Virus record (IMG/VR): IMGVR_UViG_3300048804_000006
Location: 1-63,741 of that record
Strand: one strand, 5' to 3'
Source of the DNA: a virus
DNA: 63,741 nt
Shown here piece after piece: positions 1 to 7,712 of the stretch. Each line of letters starts with the position of its first letter. Position 1 is the first letter of the stretch. The notes below the pieces were generated by a model, which had not been told where the DNA came from, ran no database searches, and saw only the letters and a list, made by a program, of their open reading frames with translations. Both the position numbers and the translations under genes were made by a program.

Positions 1-127
1 ACTCACCTACTACCCTATCAAGGGAATCTCCACGTAGTCCAGATAGGCGAAGTTCTTCCTTCAGGGCAGTGATCTGCTCATTTAATATATCAAAGGCTTT
101 TGCACCCTCATTGAATCGTTGAACGGC
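1..127. repeat. terminal direct repeat, left copy
   Basis: These 127 bases are identical to 63615-63741. The length equals a common maximum k-mer of short-read assemblers, so it is most simply the overlap left when a circular assembly graph is cut open, not a biological terminal repeat. A coiled-coil gene reads continuously through it when the ends are joined. Confidence 0.95.
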
Positions 128-373
128 TTCATACTTCCATTCTCGGAGAATAACATTTTCAAGTTTCAGTTCAGCGATCTGCTCCTGCTGCTCAACCACC
201 TTCTCGATGGCGATTTTCAGTTCGGCAAACAGCTTGTCGGTGTTGTCCAATATTGCCTTCTTCTCCTGCTCGTGGTCGGCTTCGGATTTTTGCCAATCGT
301 GTAGTAAATCATAAACCATATCGCCGCTTGTTCCACGTTTGTCTATATAAGTTTCCCAATCAGCTATTTTCAT
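1..373 (-). CDS. coiled-coil protein, N-terminal part (gene spans the circular junction)
   Basis: ATG at 373 follows a strong GGAGGAG ribosome binding site. The frame stays open to base 1 and continues in phase at 63614, giving one protein of 351 residues ending at 62932. The N-terminal part starts MKIADWETYIDKRG and becomes a long charged heptad-rich coiled coil (many E, K and Q). Function is not recognised. It is last in a leftward series of small genes and its stop codon overlaps the start of a 36-residue zinc-ribbon gene on the other side of the junction. Confidence 0.9.
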   Translation of the reverse strand, partial: MKIADWETYIDKRGTSGDMVYDLLHDWQKSEADHEQEKKAILDNTDKLFAELKIAIEKVVEQQEQIAELKLENVILREWKYEAVQRFNEGAKAFDILNEQITALKEELRLSGLRGDSLDRVVGE

Positions 374-593
374 CTTCTCCTCCTTTCAGTTTAAATAAGG
401 TCACGGCTTTCAGGTCGCTCAGTTGGTTAGCGTCTTAGCTATTATCCTGCAACTGCCCTCAATGAGTCGTGACCAATTTTCAAAGAAAGCGGGGGTTGCT
501 TTAGAATCGTCGCTCTCTGGGCTACCGAGTACCTTGATCCATTGCCGCCAGGGGCTTATCCAAGCAGCGTTCCCTCCTGAAGGCCCGTCGTGT
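374..593. other. stretch with no confident gene
   Basis: About 220 bases between two well-marked small genes. A minus-strand frame (419-628) is open but overlaps the 28-residue membrane peptide upstream and has no convincing start, so it is not called a gene. Bases 399-405 and 468-474 are complementary (GGTCACG/CGTGACC) and span exactly 76 nt, and GCTCAGTTGGTTAGCG at 416-431 looks like a tRNA D-arm, but no anticodon or T-arm can be folded. Confidence 0.4.
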
Positions 594-680
594 TTAATAC
601 AAAGTGTTATACAGCACCCACCATCCAACAGCGATTAGAACTACAACAATGAGAGCTACGGCAGTAGTAAACTTATCCAT
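594..680 (-). CDS. 28-residue single-span membrane peptide
   Basis: ATG at 680 has a textbook GGGAGG site 6 nt upstream. The peptide is one hydrophobic helix (ALIVVVLIAVGWWVLY) with a short charged N-terminus, so it should sit in the inner membrane. It is third in a run of three small membrane proteins (918-1193, 694-918, 594-680). Function unknown; a holin or antiholin accessory, or a superinfection protein, is possible but unsupported. Confidence 0.65.
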   Translation of the reverse strand: MDKFTTAVALIVVVLIAVGWWVLYNTLY

Positions 681-693
681 CACTTAACCTCCC

Positions 694-918
694 TTAATGT
701 CCATGAACTCTTGATGATTTGTATTGAGAAAATATGGTAGCCGGATTAACAATATCTTGGATGCTTACTTTCGCGTAGTGAGTGCCGGTCCAGAATCCGA
801 CAGCAAAAATTGCCAAGGAAATTATGATCAATACAAAGGCATCCACCACCACTCCCCAGCTGAATCGGCCATCACACTCACCTTTGCGACGATATTTGGG
901 ACTCCGGCAGTCGATCAT
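694..918 (-). CDS. small membrane protein, 74 residues
   Basis: The start is ATG at 918, overlapping the TGA of the previous gene (TGATG) behind an AGGGGGAAG site, so translation is probably coupled; longer readings to 1032 only translate the upstream gene out of frame. Residues about 20-45 form one strongly hydrophobic helix ending in a Gly/Trp-rich stretch, followed by a soluble tail of about 30 residues. No family recognised. Confidence 0.7.
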   Translation of the reverse strand: MIDCRSPKYRRKGECDGRFSWGVVVDAFVLIIISLAIFAVGFWTGTHYAKVSIQDIVNPATIFSQYKSSRVHGH

Positions 919-1193
919 CACTTCCCCCTGTAGGTTTCCAATGCCTTCTTGGTTCCGATCTCGAACGCCGCGCCGATGCCTGACATGATCCCGATGATGA
1001 TGGCCGGGAAGATCATCCAGACTCCATGCCATGCCTCCAATAGAACATCCACCCCGGTCGCGTTGATCTGTTGATGGAGAGTTTTCTTCTTCGCTTGGTG
1101 ACCGTAGAGTTTTCGCGTGACTACCTTCTTGATCGCCTCAACCTTCGGGGATTCCTGCGCTACGGATTTCAGTGCCAATTTCGGTTCGTTCAT
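918..1193 (-). CDS. small protein with C-terminal membrane helix, 91 residues
   Basis: The N-terminal half is Lys-rich and soluble; residues about 56-78 (WMIFPAIIIGIMSGIGAAFE) are a Gly-rich membrane helix. ATG at 1193 follows an AAAGGAGG site. It is coupled to the next membrane protein by a TGATG overlap. Not recognised; the layout (basic soluble region plus one helix) would suit a membrane anchor or a class III-like holin, but endolysin and a better holin lie at 30.5-31.2 kb. Confidence 0.75.
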   Translation of the reverse strand: MNEPKLALKSVAQESPKVEAIKKVVTRKLYGHQAKKKTLHQQINATGVDVLLEAWHGVWMIFPAIIIGIMSGIGAAFEIGTKKALETYRGK

Positions 1194-1228
1194 TTTGTGC
1201 CTCCTTTGTCTATAGGTTGCGAATACTG

Positions 1229-1426
1229 TTAAATAATTCCTTCATGCGTCTTGCGGGCGATCCCTTTCCCCATCATCCATTTAGACGCTTGCCGTTTCGT
1301 GGCAGGGATTCCTTTTTCCTTTTTTCCAGACTTGTTAAAAAACTCCGCATCAGCGCACCCCTTGAGAAAAGCTGCATGTCCGTCTTTCAGAAACTTTGCT
1401 ACCTTATTTTCGTTGATTGCTCGCAT
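1229..1426 (-). CDS. hypothetical basic protein, 65 residues
   Basis: Starts at ATG 1426 behind GGAGGAGGTATC, an excellent ribosome binding site. The protein is Lys-rich (KKEKG, KRQASKW) with no membrane segment. It is the first gene downstream of the promoter at 1476-1504, so it heads a short leftward unit with the three membrane proteins. No homology recognised. Confidence 0.75.
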   Translation of the reverse strand: MRAINENKVAKFLKDGHAAFLKGCADAEFFNKSGKKEKGIPATKRQASKWMMGKGIARKTHEGII

Positions 1427-1475
1427 GATACCTCCTCCTCTTTATGGGTTAGTGTGACTGTTACTGTTGATTAAG

Positions 1476-1504
1476 ATAGTATATTATATTAGATTAAATG
1501 TCAA
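1476..1504 (-). promoter_or_regulatory. sigma-70 promoter P1 with operator-like spacer
   Basis: Leftward TTGACA (1504-1499), 17-bp spacer, TACTAT (1481-1476). Upstream reads AAAATAGTTC, matching the dispersed promoter family of this genome. The spacer TTTAATCTAATATAATA resembles the palindrome seen at 47.22 and 52.38 kb. It lies just past the stop of the ERCC4 nuclease gene and would drive 1229-1426 onward. Confidence 0.75.
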
Positions 1505-1513
1505 GAACTATTT

Positions 1514-2026
1514 TCATAATGAGTGTTTCCAGTTGAAATACTTAATGAATCTATCTACCATCCACCGCGTAATATGCTCCCGATCCCCGATGTAAACGTG
1601 GACTTTGTGTTTAACGCTGAACGATGCAAGGGCTTGCCGGATTGATTCGGGGGACGCTGCGGAATGGATGTAAGGCCGCGCGACGTCACTTTCCCGAGCC
1701 TCAATAATCAATCCCGCCCATTCGAGTTGGGATAGCTTCTGCATTTTGATCTTGGTGGCTGCGTGGTCGGAGGTGCAGTATGGGATGAGGTCTGAGATCT
1801 GCTTCCTCTCAACTGCGATCTTGTCAGTGAACCCGAGGAGGCTGTAATCACCCACCGATAACCCCTTGGAGCAAACAGTCAACCCCTTCGGCAATCGCGT
1901 AAACAGGGGGGATTGCTCGCGCGTATCCTGGCAAATCACGAATCCTTCCGGGAACTTGAACGGCTTGGGAGTGTAATTGGTGATGGCCTTCCCGATTGAT
2001 TGAGCCGTGCGGGGAGTGGATCTCAC
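1514..2026 (-). CDS. ERCC4-domain (XPF/Mus81-type) nuclease
   Basis: A 170-residue protein carrying the XPF/Mus81 nuclease signature in order: QDTREQSPL near residue 33, VGDYSL near 58, then VERKQISDL near 70 (the ERKxxxD motif that binds metal). Family members cut branched DNA such as flaps and forks; phage versions are thought to act in recombination or replication restart. Start is GTG at 2026, overlapping the preceding stop by 4 bases (GTGA). It sits downstream of an SMC-like ATPase and RecB-like nuclease, fitting a recombination role. Confidence 0.88.
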   Translation of the reverse strand: MRSTPRTAQSIGKAITNYTPKPFKFPEGFVICQDTREQSPLFTRLPKGLTVCSKGLSVGDYSLLGFTDKIAVERKQISDLIPYCTSDHAATKIKMQKLSQLEWAGLIIEARESDVARPYIHSAASPESIRQALASFSVKHKVHVYIGDREHITRWMVDRFIKYFNWKHSL

Positions 2027-2208
2027 CTGTCACCTCTCGCCGCCAATTCTGCCCCAACAAGCGCAATCGCCAATTCTGCGACACCGTTGAATCTCACAAT
2101 GAGATCACGGATAGCGTCGGCTATCTTATTGACTGCCGCAGCCTTCTCCGGATCAAGCGCATTAACGGCATCCCTTATTTCCTGTAAAACCTTTTCCTCT
2201 TCATTCAT
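2023..2208 (-). CDS. hypothetical helical protein, 61 residues
   Basis: ATG at 2208 with AGGAGGGG 5 nt upstream. The protein is short, acidic and alanine-rich, predicted to be two helices, with no Cys or membrane segment. It ends inside the ERCC4 nuclease start codon, so the two are translationally coupled. It may be a small partner of the nuclease; this is inferred from coupling only. Confidence 0.75.
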   Translation of the reverse strand: MNEEEKVLQEIRDAVNALDPEKAAAVNKIADAIRDLIVRFNGVAELAIALVGAELAARGDR

Positions 2209-2209
2209 C

Positions 2210-2383
2210 TCACCCCTCCTGAGTCGCTAATTTACATTCTTCTTCAATCCGCTTATTGTATTCATCCAGCAGCCGGTCCCGGTAGAGTTGATCCGCCTGG
2301 GTCCAGTTGGAGTAATTGAGTGCGTTGAGTTCGGATAGGAGCATTGTTTTAGACATCGATTCGATTCCGGGTTCTAATTTCAT
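2210..2383 (-). CDS. hypothetical protein, 58 residues
   Basis: I place the start at ATG 2383, three bases after the stop of the ATPase gene, with GAGG as the binding site; a longer reading to 2401 overlaps the ATPase. Sequence is charged with alternating Tyr/Leu helices (QLYRDRLLDEYNKRIEEE). One base separates it from the next gene. No family recognised. Confidence 0.65.
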   Translation of the reverse strand: MKLEPGIESMSKTMLLSELNALNYSNWTQADQLYRDRLLDEYNKRIEEECKLATQEG

Positions 2384-2384
2384 T

Positions 2385-3743
2385 TCACCAAGCCTCATCA
2401 ATTTGGGGTTTAACGTCTGCCTTCGACTTAGCCGAAGCCTTTACCTTCTCAACCGGGACTCCGTCAAGAAATTCGATAGCCCCTTCCTGGATGTAGATCC
2501 CAATCTGGCCCGTAGAATTGTACTGATCTAGATCGGCAACCCTTTCGATGAACAGCATGTACTCCTTATCCTTCACCAATTTCTGCAAGAGAGCCATGTT
2601 CTTCGGTCCCAACAAGCTACCATCGCGAATCAAAATAACCTTGACTGTCGGATTGAGTGCCATCGAAATCGCCACCCCGATCATCAATTTGGCACCATCA
2701 GAACACTGGTCAAGGGGGATGTCATTGTAGAGAATCCCTGAATCGTCGATAGACAGGCCGGGGATGGGCATGGCTGCCTCCTGGATGAGTTTGAGACGGT
2801 CGGTACGGATCTCGTCTACTTGCGCATCGGCATCGGCATAGGCGGCATCCTTGAGAGCCTTTTCCCTTAATTCATCCTTGACCTGCCGATTGTGCCGGAT
2901 CTTGGAGTTCTTGGATTCGATGGACTGAATCTCGGAATTGATCGCGTCGATGTCCTCGGGCATTGATAGGGCCAGATCATCCTTTTCAGCCTTGTAGCGA
3001 TCCCGCTGTTCAGTGATCGTTTCTTCCAGTTCAGCAATCTGTTTCTTTAATTTCTCAACCATCTCCTTGTTGCCAATCGCGGCCCCTTTGAGGCTTTCAT
3101 TCTTGTTGATGCGATTGATGCGGTCTTGATTGTACGCGATGGCCTTTTGAAGCCTGGCCGTCAGATCCCCAACCTTGATCTCCTCGGTCTCCTCCACATC
3201 ATCGTAAACCACCCGATCCTTACACTTGGCCTCTGCTACTTTCAACTCCCGGCCAATCTCGGTGCGCTTATCAAACGCAACCTTCTCCTTCGCATCCCAC
3301 TCATCCGGGTCGATGCCTATAAGAGTGAGTAGAGTTTTTCGCTGCTTCTTGGACTCCTCATTGATGAATTTCAAAGGATCGAATGAGATTGAGCCAATAA
3401 GTTTGTCCAAGAATGACCGGGGAGTCTCGCCAGCGGTGACAGATTCGGGTTCGATTTTCACATAGGCTTTCTTATCGGTGAAGCTCCTCGTGATTACAAA
3501 TGGAGGGATTCTAAGGGACTTGTCACCGTCTAACTTTACAACGATCTCCCCTTTCTTACTGCCCTTTTTCAGGGGGATCTCGGGGAGTACGCGATCACCG
3601 CCAAATGCCATCACGATAGAATTAAGCAAAGTTGACTTGCCCGCCTCATTTTCCCCCTGAATTACAACTACTTCCGACTTTGGCTGGATAAATGCCGCAG
3701 TCACTTTCATGATGTTTGATACGGAAAGACTAATAATCTTCAT
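2385..3743 (-). CDS. SMC/RecF-like ATPase (AAA domain, coiled coil)
   Basis: 452 residues with an N-terminal Walker A GENEAGKST (about 29-37), a central coiled coil (about 200-320), then an ABC-like C-terminal half: QCSDGAKL replaces the usual LSGGE signature and VKVILIRDG is a degenerate Walker B with Arg-Asp where most relatives have Asp-Glu. Such RecF/Rad50-like phage ATPases bind DNA ends or nucleases. The RecB-like nuclease at 3955-4689 and ERCC4 nuclease flank it, so it may form a Rad50/SbcC-style machine. Loss of the Walker B Glu would slow hydrolysis; that is inference. Confidence 0.82.
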   Translation of the reverse strand: MKIISLSVSNIMKVTAAFIQPKSEVVVIQGENEAGKSTLLNSIVMAFGGDRVLPEIPLKKGSKKGEIVVKLDGDKSLRIPPFVITRSFTDKKAYVKIEPESVTAGETPRSFLDKLIGSISFDPLKFINEESKKQRKTLLTLIGIDPDEWDAKEKVAFDKRTEIGRELKVAEAKCKDRVVYDDVEETEEIKVGDLTARLQKAIAYNQDRINRINKNESLKGAAIGNKEMVEKLKKQIAELEETITEQRDRYKAEKDDLALSMPEDIDAINSEIQSIESKNSKIRHNRQVKDELREKALKDAAYADADAQVDEIRTDRLKLIQEAAMPIPGLSIDDSGILYNDIPLDQCSDGAKLMIGVAISMALNPTVKVILIRDGSLLGPKNMALLQKLVKDKEYMLFIERVADLDQYNSTGQIGIYIQEGAIEFLDGVPVEKVKASAKSKADVKPQIDEAW

Positions 3744-3767
3744 AACTTACCTCTTTCTATGGTTGAA

Positions 3768-3953
3768 TTATTTCTTCATCTCTTCCAGGACACTCTCGAA
3801 CCGTTGCAACCAATCATCCATAAACCGTCTTTGCCTTTCAAACACACTATCAAAACTACTTGCGGCCTGACTCATTTCCGAAGCAGCGCATGCCATTTGA
3901 TGCCCCGCCGACCTTACATCGTCCGCTCCGATTAGATGGATGTATTCACTCAT
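3768..3953 (-). CDS. hypothetical helical protein, 61 residues
   Basis: ATG at 3953 behind GGAGGAATGAA. A short helical protein (SEMSQAASSFDSVFERQRRF) without Cys clusters or membrane segments. It sits between the RecB-like nuclease and the SMC-like ATPase with only 1 and 24 bases of spacing, so it is in the same operon. Not recognised; a linker or regulator of the pair is conceivable. Confidence 0.7.
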   Translation of the reverse strand: MSEYIHLIGADDVRSAGHQMACAASEMSQAASSFDSVFERQRRFMDDWLQRFESVLEEMKK

Positions 3954-3954
3954 T

Positions 3955-4689
3955 TCATTCCTCCAATCCCGAGTTACTTACCTTGCCCATCCCCAACACT
4001 CCCATCACCTTGTCGAGAGCCGCACACTCCTTACAGCCCTCGCGGGCGGCTGGGGGGGATTGTAATTCATAGAGTTCCCGCGTCACATTGAGTGCCTTCC
4101 TAACCACTCCCCGATCCCTTGTAACCGGCACCACGACCGCGCTGAACTCCATCAGGAATCCGTGATCCGTATTATTGACAACCGCGTAAGATTGATCGGT
4201 GCAAGGCTCCATGTAAACAAGGAATAACTTAACTGGAGGCCGACCGTCCTTTTCTGCCAGCACCGAATAGACATTTTCCTGGACCTCATAGAGCGGAAAT
4301 AGCTTGTCTTGCGAGTCGGTATGCTTTGCGGTCTTGTAATCAGGAACAATCTTGGACCCATCCCGACAAACTAGAATGTCATCCTGTGCGCCAGATAGTG
4401 TGATGTTGGATTTCTCGTCGTAGAAAGTATTCTTAGACCAATGAGGAACCTTGTCGTAACCGATAACATCTCCCATTTTTTGCAACCAATTAGGTTTCGG
4501 ATTAATGCAGTCGATGATGTGATGTACGCACAGTTTGGTATACGCATCAATCGAACTGAATATGCCCGGAAATGACTGCCACGGGAGCTTGAAATTCGTC
4601 TTTAGTTTGATCCAATAACACCTCGGGCAGAAATCCTCCAATGCGGTTTGGCCGAGGTTTTTGGCGGAAATGCGAATAGGTTCGTTCAT
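3955..4689 (-). CDS. PD-(D/E)XK nuclease, Cas4/RecB-like
   Basis: Start chosen at ATG 4689 (GAGGAGAGACA in front); 244 residues. The core shows GAQDDILV then VPDYKTAK, the D...DxK arrangement of PD-(D/E)XK exonucleases. Two cysteines near the N-terminus (FCPRCYW) and two near the C-terminus (CKECAALD) match the four Fe-S ligands of Cas4/AddB-type enzymes. It probably resects dsDNA ends for recombination, together with the SMC-like ATPase, SSB-like protein and Sak4-like ATPase nearby. A second nuclease of the same superfamily lies at 8859-9995. Confidence 0.85.
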   Translation of the reverse strand: MNEPIRISAKNLGQTALEDFCPRCYWIKLKTNFKLPWQSFPGIFSSIDAYTKLCVHHIIDCINPKPNWLQKMGDVIGYDKVPHWSKNTFYDEKSNITLSGAQDDILVCRDGSKIVPDYKTAKHTDSQDKLFPLYEVQENVYSVLAEKDGRPPVKLFLVYMEPCTDQSYAVVNNTDHGFLMEFSAVVVPVTRDRGVVRKALNVTRELYELQSPPAAREGCKECAALDKVMGVLGMGKVSNSGLEE

Positions 4690-4916
4690 TGTCTCTCCTC
4701 TTTCCATTCGATAATATAATTTATTTGTCCCATTTTACAACTTCCATCCGGCAGCATCGTTACAAGTCCAATCCTTGTAAACCAAAACCGATAGCATGTC
4801 CGGGGCAAGAATGGATTCCGAACCCGATTTTCTAAAGTATATTCAATCGTGCCATCGAATAGTTTCAGCCAGATTATTTTTCGTCGGAATATCCATGCTA
4901 TCAAATGGGTAAACAT
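4686..4916 (-). CDS. hypothetical basic protein, 76 residues
   Basis: ATG at 4916 lies two bases beyond the ParB-like stop; AAGGTGG inside the end of that gene may serve as binding site. Rich in Trp, Arg and Ile, beginning MFTHLIAWIFRRKIIW, so it may associate with membranes or nucleic acid. Its end overlaps the nuclease start by 4 bases. No homolog recognised. Confidence 0.6.
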   Translation of the reverse strand: MFTHLIAWIFRRKIIWLKLFDGTIEYTLENRVRNPFLPRTCYRFWFTRIGLVTMLPDGSCKMGQINYIIEWKEERQ

Positions 4917-4918
4917 AA

Positions 4919-5746
4919 TTAGAAATCCACCTTTCCCATCTGCTCCTCGATCTCCCCCAACAACTCTCCCGTAGATGCGATCAGATCATCTAGTTCATTC
5001 TTCCTCCGCGAGATCGGCAGCTCGTAGATGGCGTTGAGGAGCTTGTAGCACTTGGGGCCTTCGACAGCCCATTTCACAGCCTTGGTCTTAACCCGCTCCA
5101 GATCGCCTTGTGTGGCCTTTTTCTTCCCGGCCTTGGCGGATGTCTCAATCGCGGATTCCAATTCAGCCACGGCCTTATCAGCCCCCTTTTCCTTGACCAA
5201 TTTGGTAGCGAGGGTCGCGCTGACTTGCCCACTATTCACCATGTCGATAATCGCATCGGGAGAATCGTGGAGGGTGATGAGGTTGCGGACTGTTGATACG
5301 CTCCAACCTGTCTTCTTGGCGATGTCTTCGGGGGACCACAGGAAGGCGAGTAGGCGTTTGACTGCTTTGGCCCGTTCCATTGCGGATAGGGGGAGGCCGG
5401 AGTTTGATGTCAAAATGTCCAGCGTGATCTCCTCGGGCCGTTTCTTTCCAGCCGCTAAACACGCTATGCCTTTGATCAGTGCGCCTTCATCCATTGCCAA
5501 CACATGCGCTCGCCTTCTGCACCAACCGGCCATTACAGCGATTTTGTCTCCCTCCTGAGTGATTGTAATCGGAGGAAACGCCTCGTTACCGTTAGCGATG
5601 ATCGCATCCGCCATGCCACGGATGTATTCGATGGTTGATGGTGCTTGCATGTCGCGGGTGTTGTAGTCCCCGGACTCGATGAGGTCGTGCGGGTCGAAGA
5701 TTAAGATTGATGCGCCTCGGGATAAAGCTTGGTCGCGTAATGCCAT
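4919..5746 (-). CDS. ParB-like DNA-binding protein
   Basis: 275 residues with a ParB/Srx fold N-terminal domain (IEYIRGMADAI; AGWCRRRAHVLA equals the GERRxRA box) followed by a KorB/ParB helix-turn-helix (SPEDIAKKTGWSVSTVRNLI, about 135-155) and a charged C-terminal region. Phage ParB-like proteins bind specific sites or act as nucleases or CTPases. No ParA partner is seen, so partition is unlikely; a replication or transcription role is more plausible. It sits between the recombination genes. Confidence 0.88.
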   Translation of the reverse strand: MALRDQALSRGASILIFDPHDLIESGDYNTRDMQAPSTIEYIRGMADAIIANGNEAFPPITITQEGDKIAVMAGWCRRRAHVLAMDEGALIKGIACLAAGKKRPEEITLDILTSNSGLPLSAMERAKAVKRLLAFLWSPEDIAKKTGWSVSTVRNLITLHDSPDAIIDMVNSGQVSATLATKLVKEKGADKAVAELESAIETSAKAGKKKATQGDLERVKTKAVKWAVEGPKCYKLLNAIYELPISRRKNELDDLIASTGELLGEIEEQMGKVDF

Positions 5747-5751
5747 TGTGA

Positions 5752-5994
5752 TTACCTGCCTTTCTGTTTTACGATTTCAAAGGTGTCCACTTCAAGGGTT
5801 TCGATATCATCAGAAACATCCATCAAGTCCAGATAGTCCTGAACCTGTTCACACGCTGATTCAGCGCAGCAATCACCGAGAGCATAGTCGAGCCGGTCAA
5901 ACTCTCCTTGAGTCATTGAAACAGTTTGATTGTAATTGACTTTCGCACTTCCCCGGATTAAAACTTGAACTATTTTGTCTTTCTTGCTCGCCAT
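5752..5994 (-). CDS. hypothetical acidic protein, 80 residues
   Basis: ATG at 5994 after AAAGGAGTCC. A basic N-terminus (MASKKDK) is followed by an acidic body with GDCCAESACEQVQDY, three cysteines that do not form an obvious zinc knuckle. It is five bases upstream of the ParB-like gene and so belongs to its operon. Not recognised. Confidence 0.72.
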   Translation of the reverse strand: MASKKDKIVQVLIRGSAKVNYNQTVSMTQGEFDRLDYALGDCCAESACEQVQDYLDLMDVSDDIETLEVDTFEIVKQKGR

Positions 5995-6117
5995 TACAGG
6001 ACTCCTTTCTGTGGGTTAAAAAGTGGACAGGGCAGGTTTGGTTGGGTAACTCTGAATCCTGCTTATTAATCGCCTCATCCTTTCAGACCTGTCCAAATTG
6101 TCAATGGTTACAGTTGG

Positions 6118-6693
6118 TTAGAAATCCTCATCTGCCTCAGCCGGAGCCGCTTTTGCCGCTTCCTTCTTCCCGGCCTTGTGAGCCTTCTCCGGATACAGAT
6201 CCACTTCCAACTTCTCAATCGAATCCGACATCTTCCCGAACCCGACCAGATTTGCATACGGATTATCCGGATCATTCTTGTTGGGATTGTGCTTGACCTT
6301 CCCGCGCATCAACTGACCAGGTAGCTTACCCTTCAACTTCTCGATCACCTTGGTATCGAAAATGCTGACATCGCCAGGGAATGCCTTCTGGAACGCCGGG
6401 AACATCCCTGTGGCTCCGAGGAAGTCGGTCACAATCTGCTCACCGCGCTTGTTCTCCGCGCAGATCTGATCCAGATGAACCCCATTCGCATCGTCTTCGG
6501 GATCGTCGATCACGAGGGTAAACTTCCACAACTTGTCACCCTGCTTGTTGACGGCAACAGTTTCCTCCTGTGAATCCTTGGCCTTCTTTTTGAGGAAGTC
6601 GATCCCCTCGTCGATCTTGAAAATATGCCATCCTTCCGGCGCACGTTCAAATCCACTCTCGATTGTACCACGTTCTCTCGCTTGTAATCTCAT
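6118..6693 (-). CDS. putative ssDNA-binding protein (SSB-like acidic tail)
   Basis: 191 residues. The middle is beta-rich (WKFTLVIDDPEDDANG, LPGQLMRGKVKHNP), followed by a Lys/Ala linker and an acidic tip ending EADEDF, which mimics the C-terminal tip that SSB proteins use to dock partners. In many phages a protein of this size next to a Sak4-like ATPase and RecB-like nuclease serves as the recombination ssDNA-binding protein; resemblance to DUF669 is from memory. Basic tail K/A repeats fit nucleic-acid binding. Confidence 0.6.
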   Translation of the reverse strand: MRLQARERGTIESGFERAPEGWHIFKIDEGIDFLKKKAKDSQEETVAVNKQGDKLWKFTLVIDDPEDDANGVHLDQICAENKRGEQIVTDFLGATGMFPAFQKAFPGDVSIFDTKVIEKLKGKLPGQLMRGKVKHNPNKNDPDNPYANLVGFGKMSDSIEKLEVDLYPEKAHKAGKKEAAKAAPAEADEDF

Positions 6694-6742
6694 TGTGCCT
6701 CCTTGTTTGGTTTAAGATTTAACTACCCATTAAACACTGGAT

Positions 6743-6922
6743 CTAAAACGCTGACAATACAGACTCTTCCCACCATGCCTTTACAGCCCGACCATCCGCA
6801 GACTTGTAATGCAGATAGTATGAATTCTCCGAATTGAGATATTCGGCGCGACCCTTGACTGTTCCAACCTCGTCGCTGGCATCAATCTTCACCATCTGTG
6901 ACAATGCAAACTTGAAATTCAT
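6743..6922 (-). CDS. small beta-rich (KOW/SH3-like) phage protein, 59 residues
   Basis: ATG at 6922 lies 5 nt past a perfect AAAGGAGGT site. The protein reads like a single SH3-like barrel: DEVGTVKGRAEYLNSE, then YYLHYKSADGRAVKAWWEES. Similar short proteins with the GTVxGRAEY and GRAVxAWW patterns are common in phages, function unknown. It sits between the SSB-like gene and 6938-7231, filling what would otherwise be a gap. Confidence 0.8.
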   Translation of the reverse strand: MNFKFALSQMVKIDASDEVGTVKGRAEYLNSENSYYLHYKSADGRAVKAWWEESVLSAF

Positions 6923-6937
6923 TTGACCTCCTTTCGT

Positions 6938-7231
6938 TTAACTACCCTTCAACTGCCCCTTCATCGACTTCATGGTATACATATTCGATCTGATATCCTT
7001 CAAAACCCTTGTGTAATCCCGGATGCCTACTTTTTCATTTGCCCAGAACATCTTAATTTCGCTTTCAATAGCCTCCGGGTCCCCTTGGACATCCCACGCA
7101 ACCCTTGATCCTTGGCTGCCTGTTGCCTCCATCTTGATGTATGGTATGGCTAAGTAGTTCTTCATCACCAAGTAGGCAACAATCATCGCGTCCTCGATTA
7201 CTGTTGTGTCCTTTCGCATTACCTCATCCAC
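6938..7231 (-). CDS. hypothetical protein, 97 residues
   Basis: GTG at 7231 follows AGGAGG by five bases; an internal ATG four codons later is an alternative. The sequence has mixed helix and strand (AYLVMKNYLAIPYIKMEA; VAWDVQGDPEAIESEI) and ends basic. No motif is recognised. It lies in the recombination operon between a Cys-rich protein and the SH3-like protein. Confidence 0.7.
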   Translation of the reverse strand: MDEVMRKDTTVIEDAMIVAYLVMKNYLAIPYIKMEATGSQGSRVAWDVQGDPEAIESEIKMFWANEKVGIRDYTRVLKDIRSNMYTMKSMKGQLKGS

Positions 7232-7248
7232 CTATGCCTCCTTCTGAG

Positions 7249-7647
7249 TTATTTTTGGATCTGAGCCTGATCACCCCCCTTCCCCTTTCCTTTTTCGCTA
7301 TAATAAAATCCACATTTGCCGTCGATATTTACATCTTCACATAACAAATGTTCCATTTCTCCGGTTACAAAATTAATCTCATCGGCAGCCATACAGATTG
7401 ATTCGGGATGTGGTTCATATAATGCTCCGCATGGTTTGCAGATAAACACACAGTCTTTACAGTATGCTATCATTCCGACTTCCTCTTTCACTTTTTGACA
7501 CTTCTGCCCAAATTTTACTCCTTCCAGGAAAGAAAGGAATAAGGGAAAATCATCATGTGCCTTGAGATATTCCGACCACATGTCCCAAGTTTCTTCATTC
7601 ACATTCTTATCAAGCCACTCATAGAAATGTTCTCTCATTGTATCCAT
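7249..7647 (-). CDS. Cys-rich (zinc-binding) protein, 132 residues
   Basis: ATG at 7647 behind GGGAGGATAATT. The N-terminal half is helical and acidic; the second half carries CKDCVFICKPCGALY, then isolated Cys residues (ICMAAD, LLCEDV, KCGFYY), enough for one or two zinc sites. It ends in a Lys/Gly tail. Neighbours are recombination genes, but no catalytic motif is visible. Confidence 0.72.
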   Translation of the reverse strand: MDTMREHFYEWLDKNVNEETWDMWSEYLKAHDDFPLFLSFLEGVKFGQKCQKVKEEVGMIAYCKDCVFICKPCGALYEPHPESICMAADEINFVTGEMEHLLCEDVNIDGKCGFYYSEKGKGKGGDQAQIQK

Positions 7648-7712
7648 AATTATCCTCCCTTTGATGTATTTTTACTGCTGTGCCTGATCACCCCCCTTCT
7701 GAACATCACAAT

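Noticed and set aside
399-474. tRNA-sized element with complementary 7-base ends and a D-arm-like GCTCAGTTGGTTAGCG
   Set aside because: No anticodon stem, T-arm or CCA-proximal pairing can be drawn on either strand; the end complementarity may be chance.
419-628. 69-residue minus-strand open frame
   Set aside because: It overlaps a well-marked 28-residue gene and lacks a start with a binding site; kept only as part of the non-coding note.
6086-6110. TTGACA near 6105 followed by a weak -10
   Set aside because: The box at 17 bp (AGGATG) is poor and the upstream sequence lacks the family consensus.
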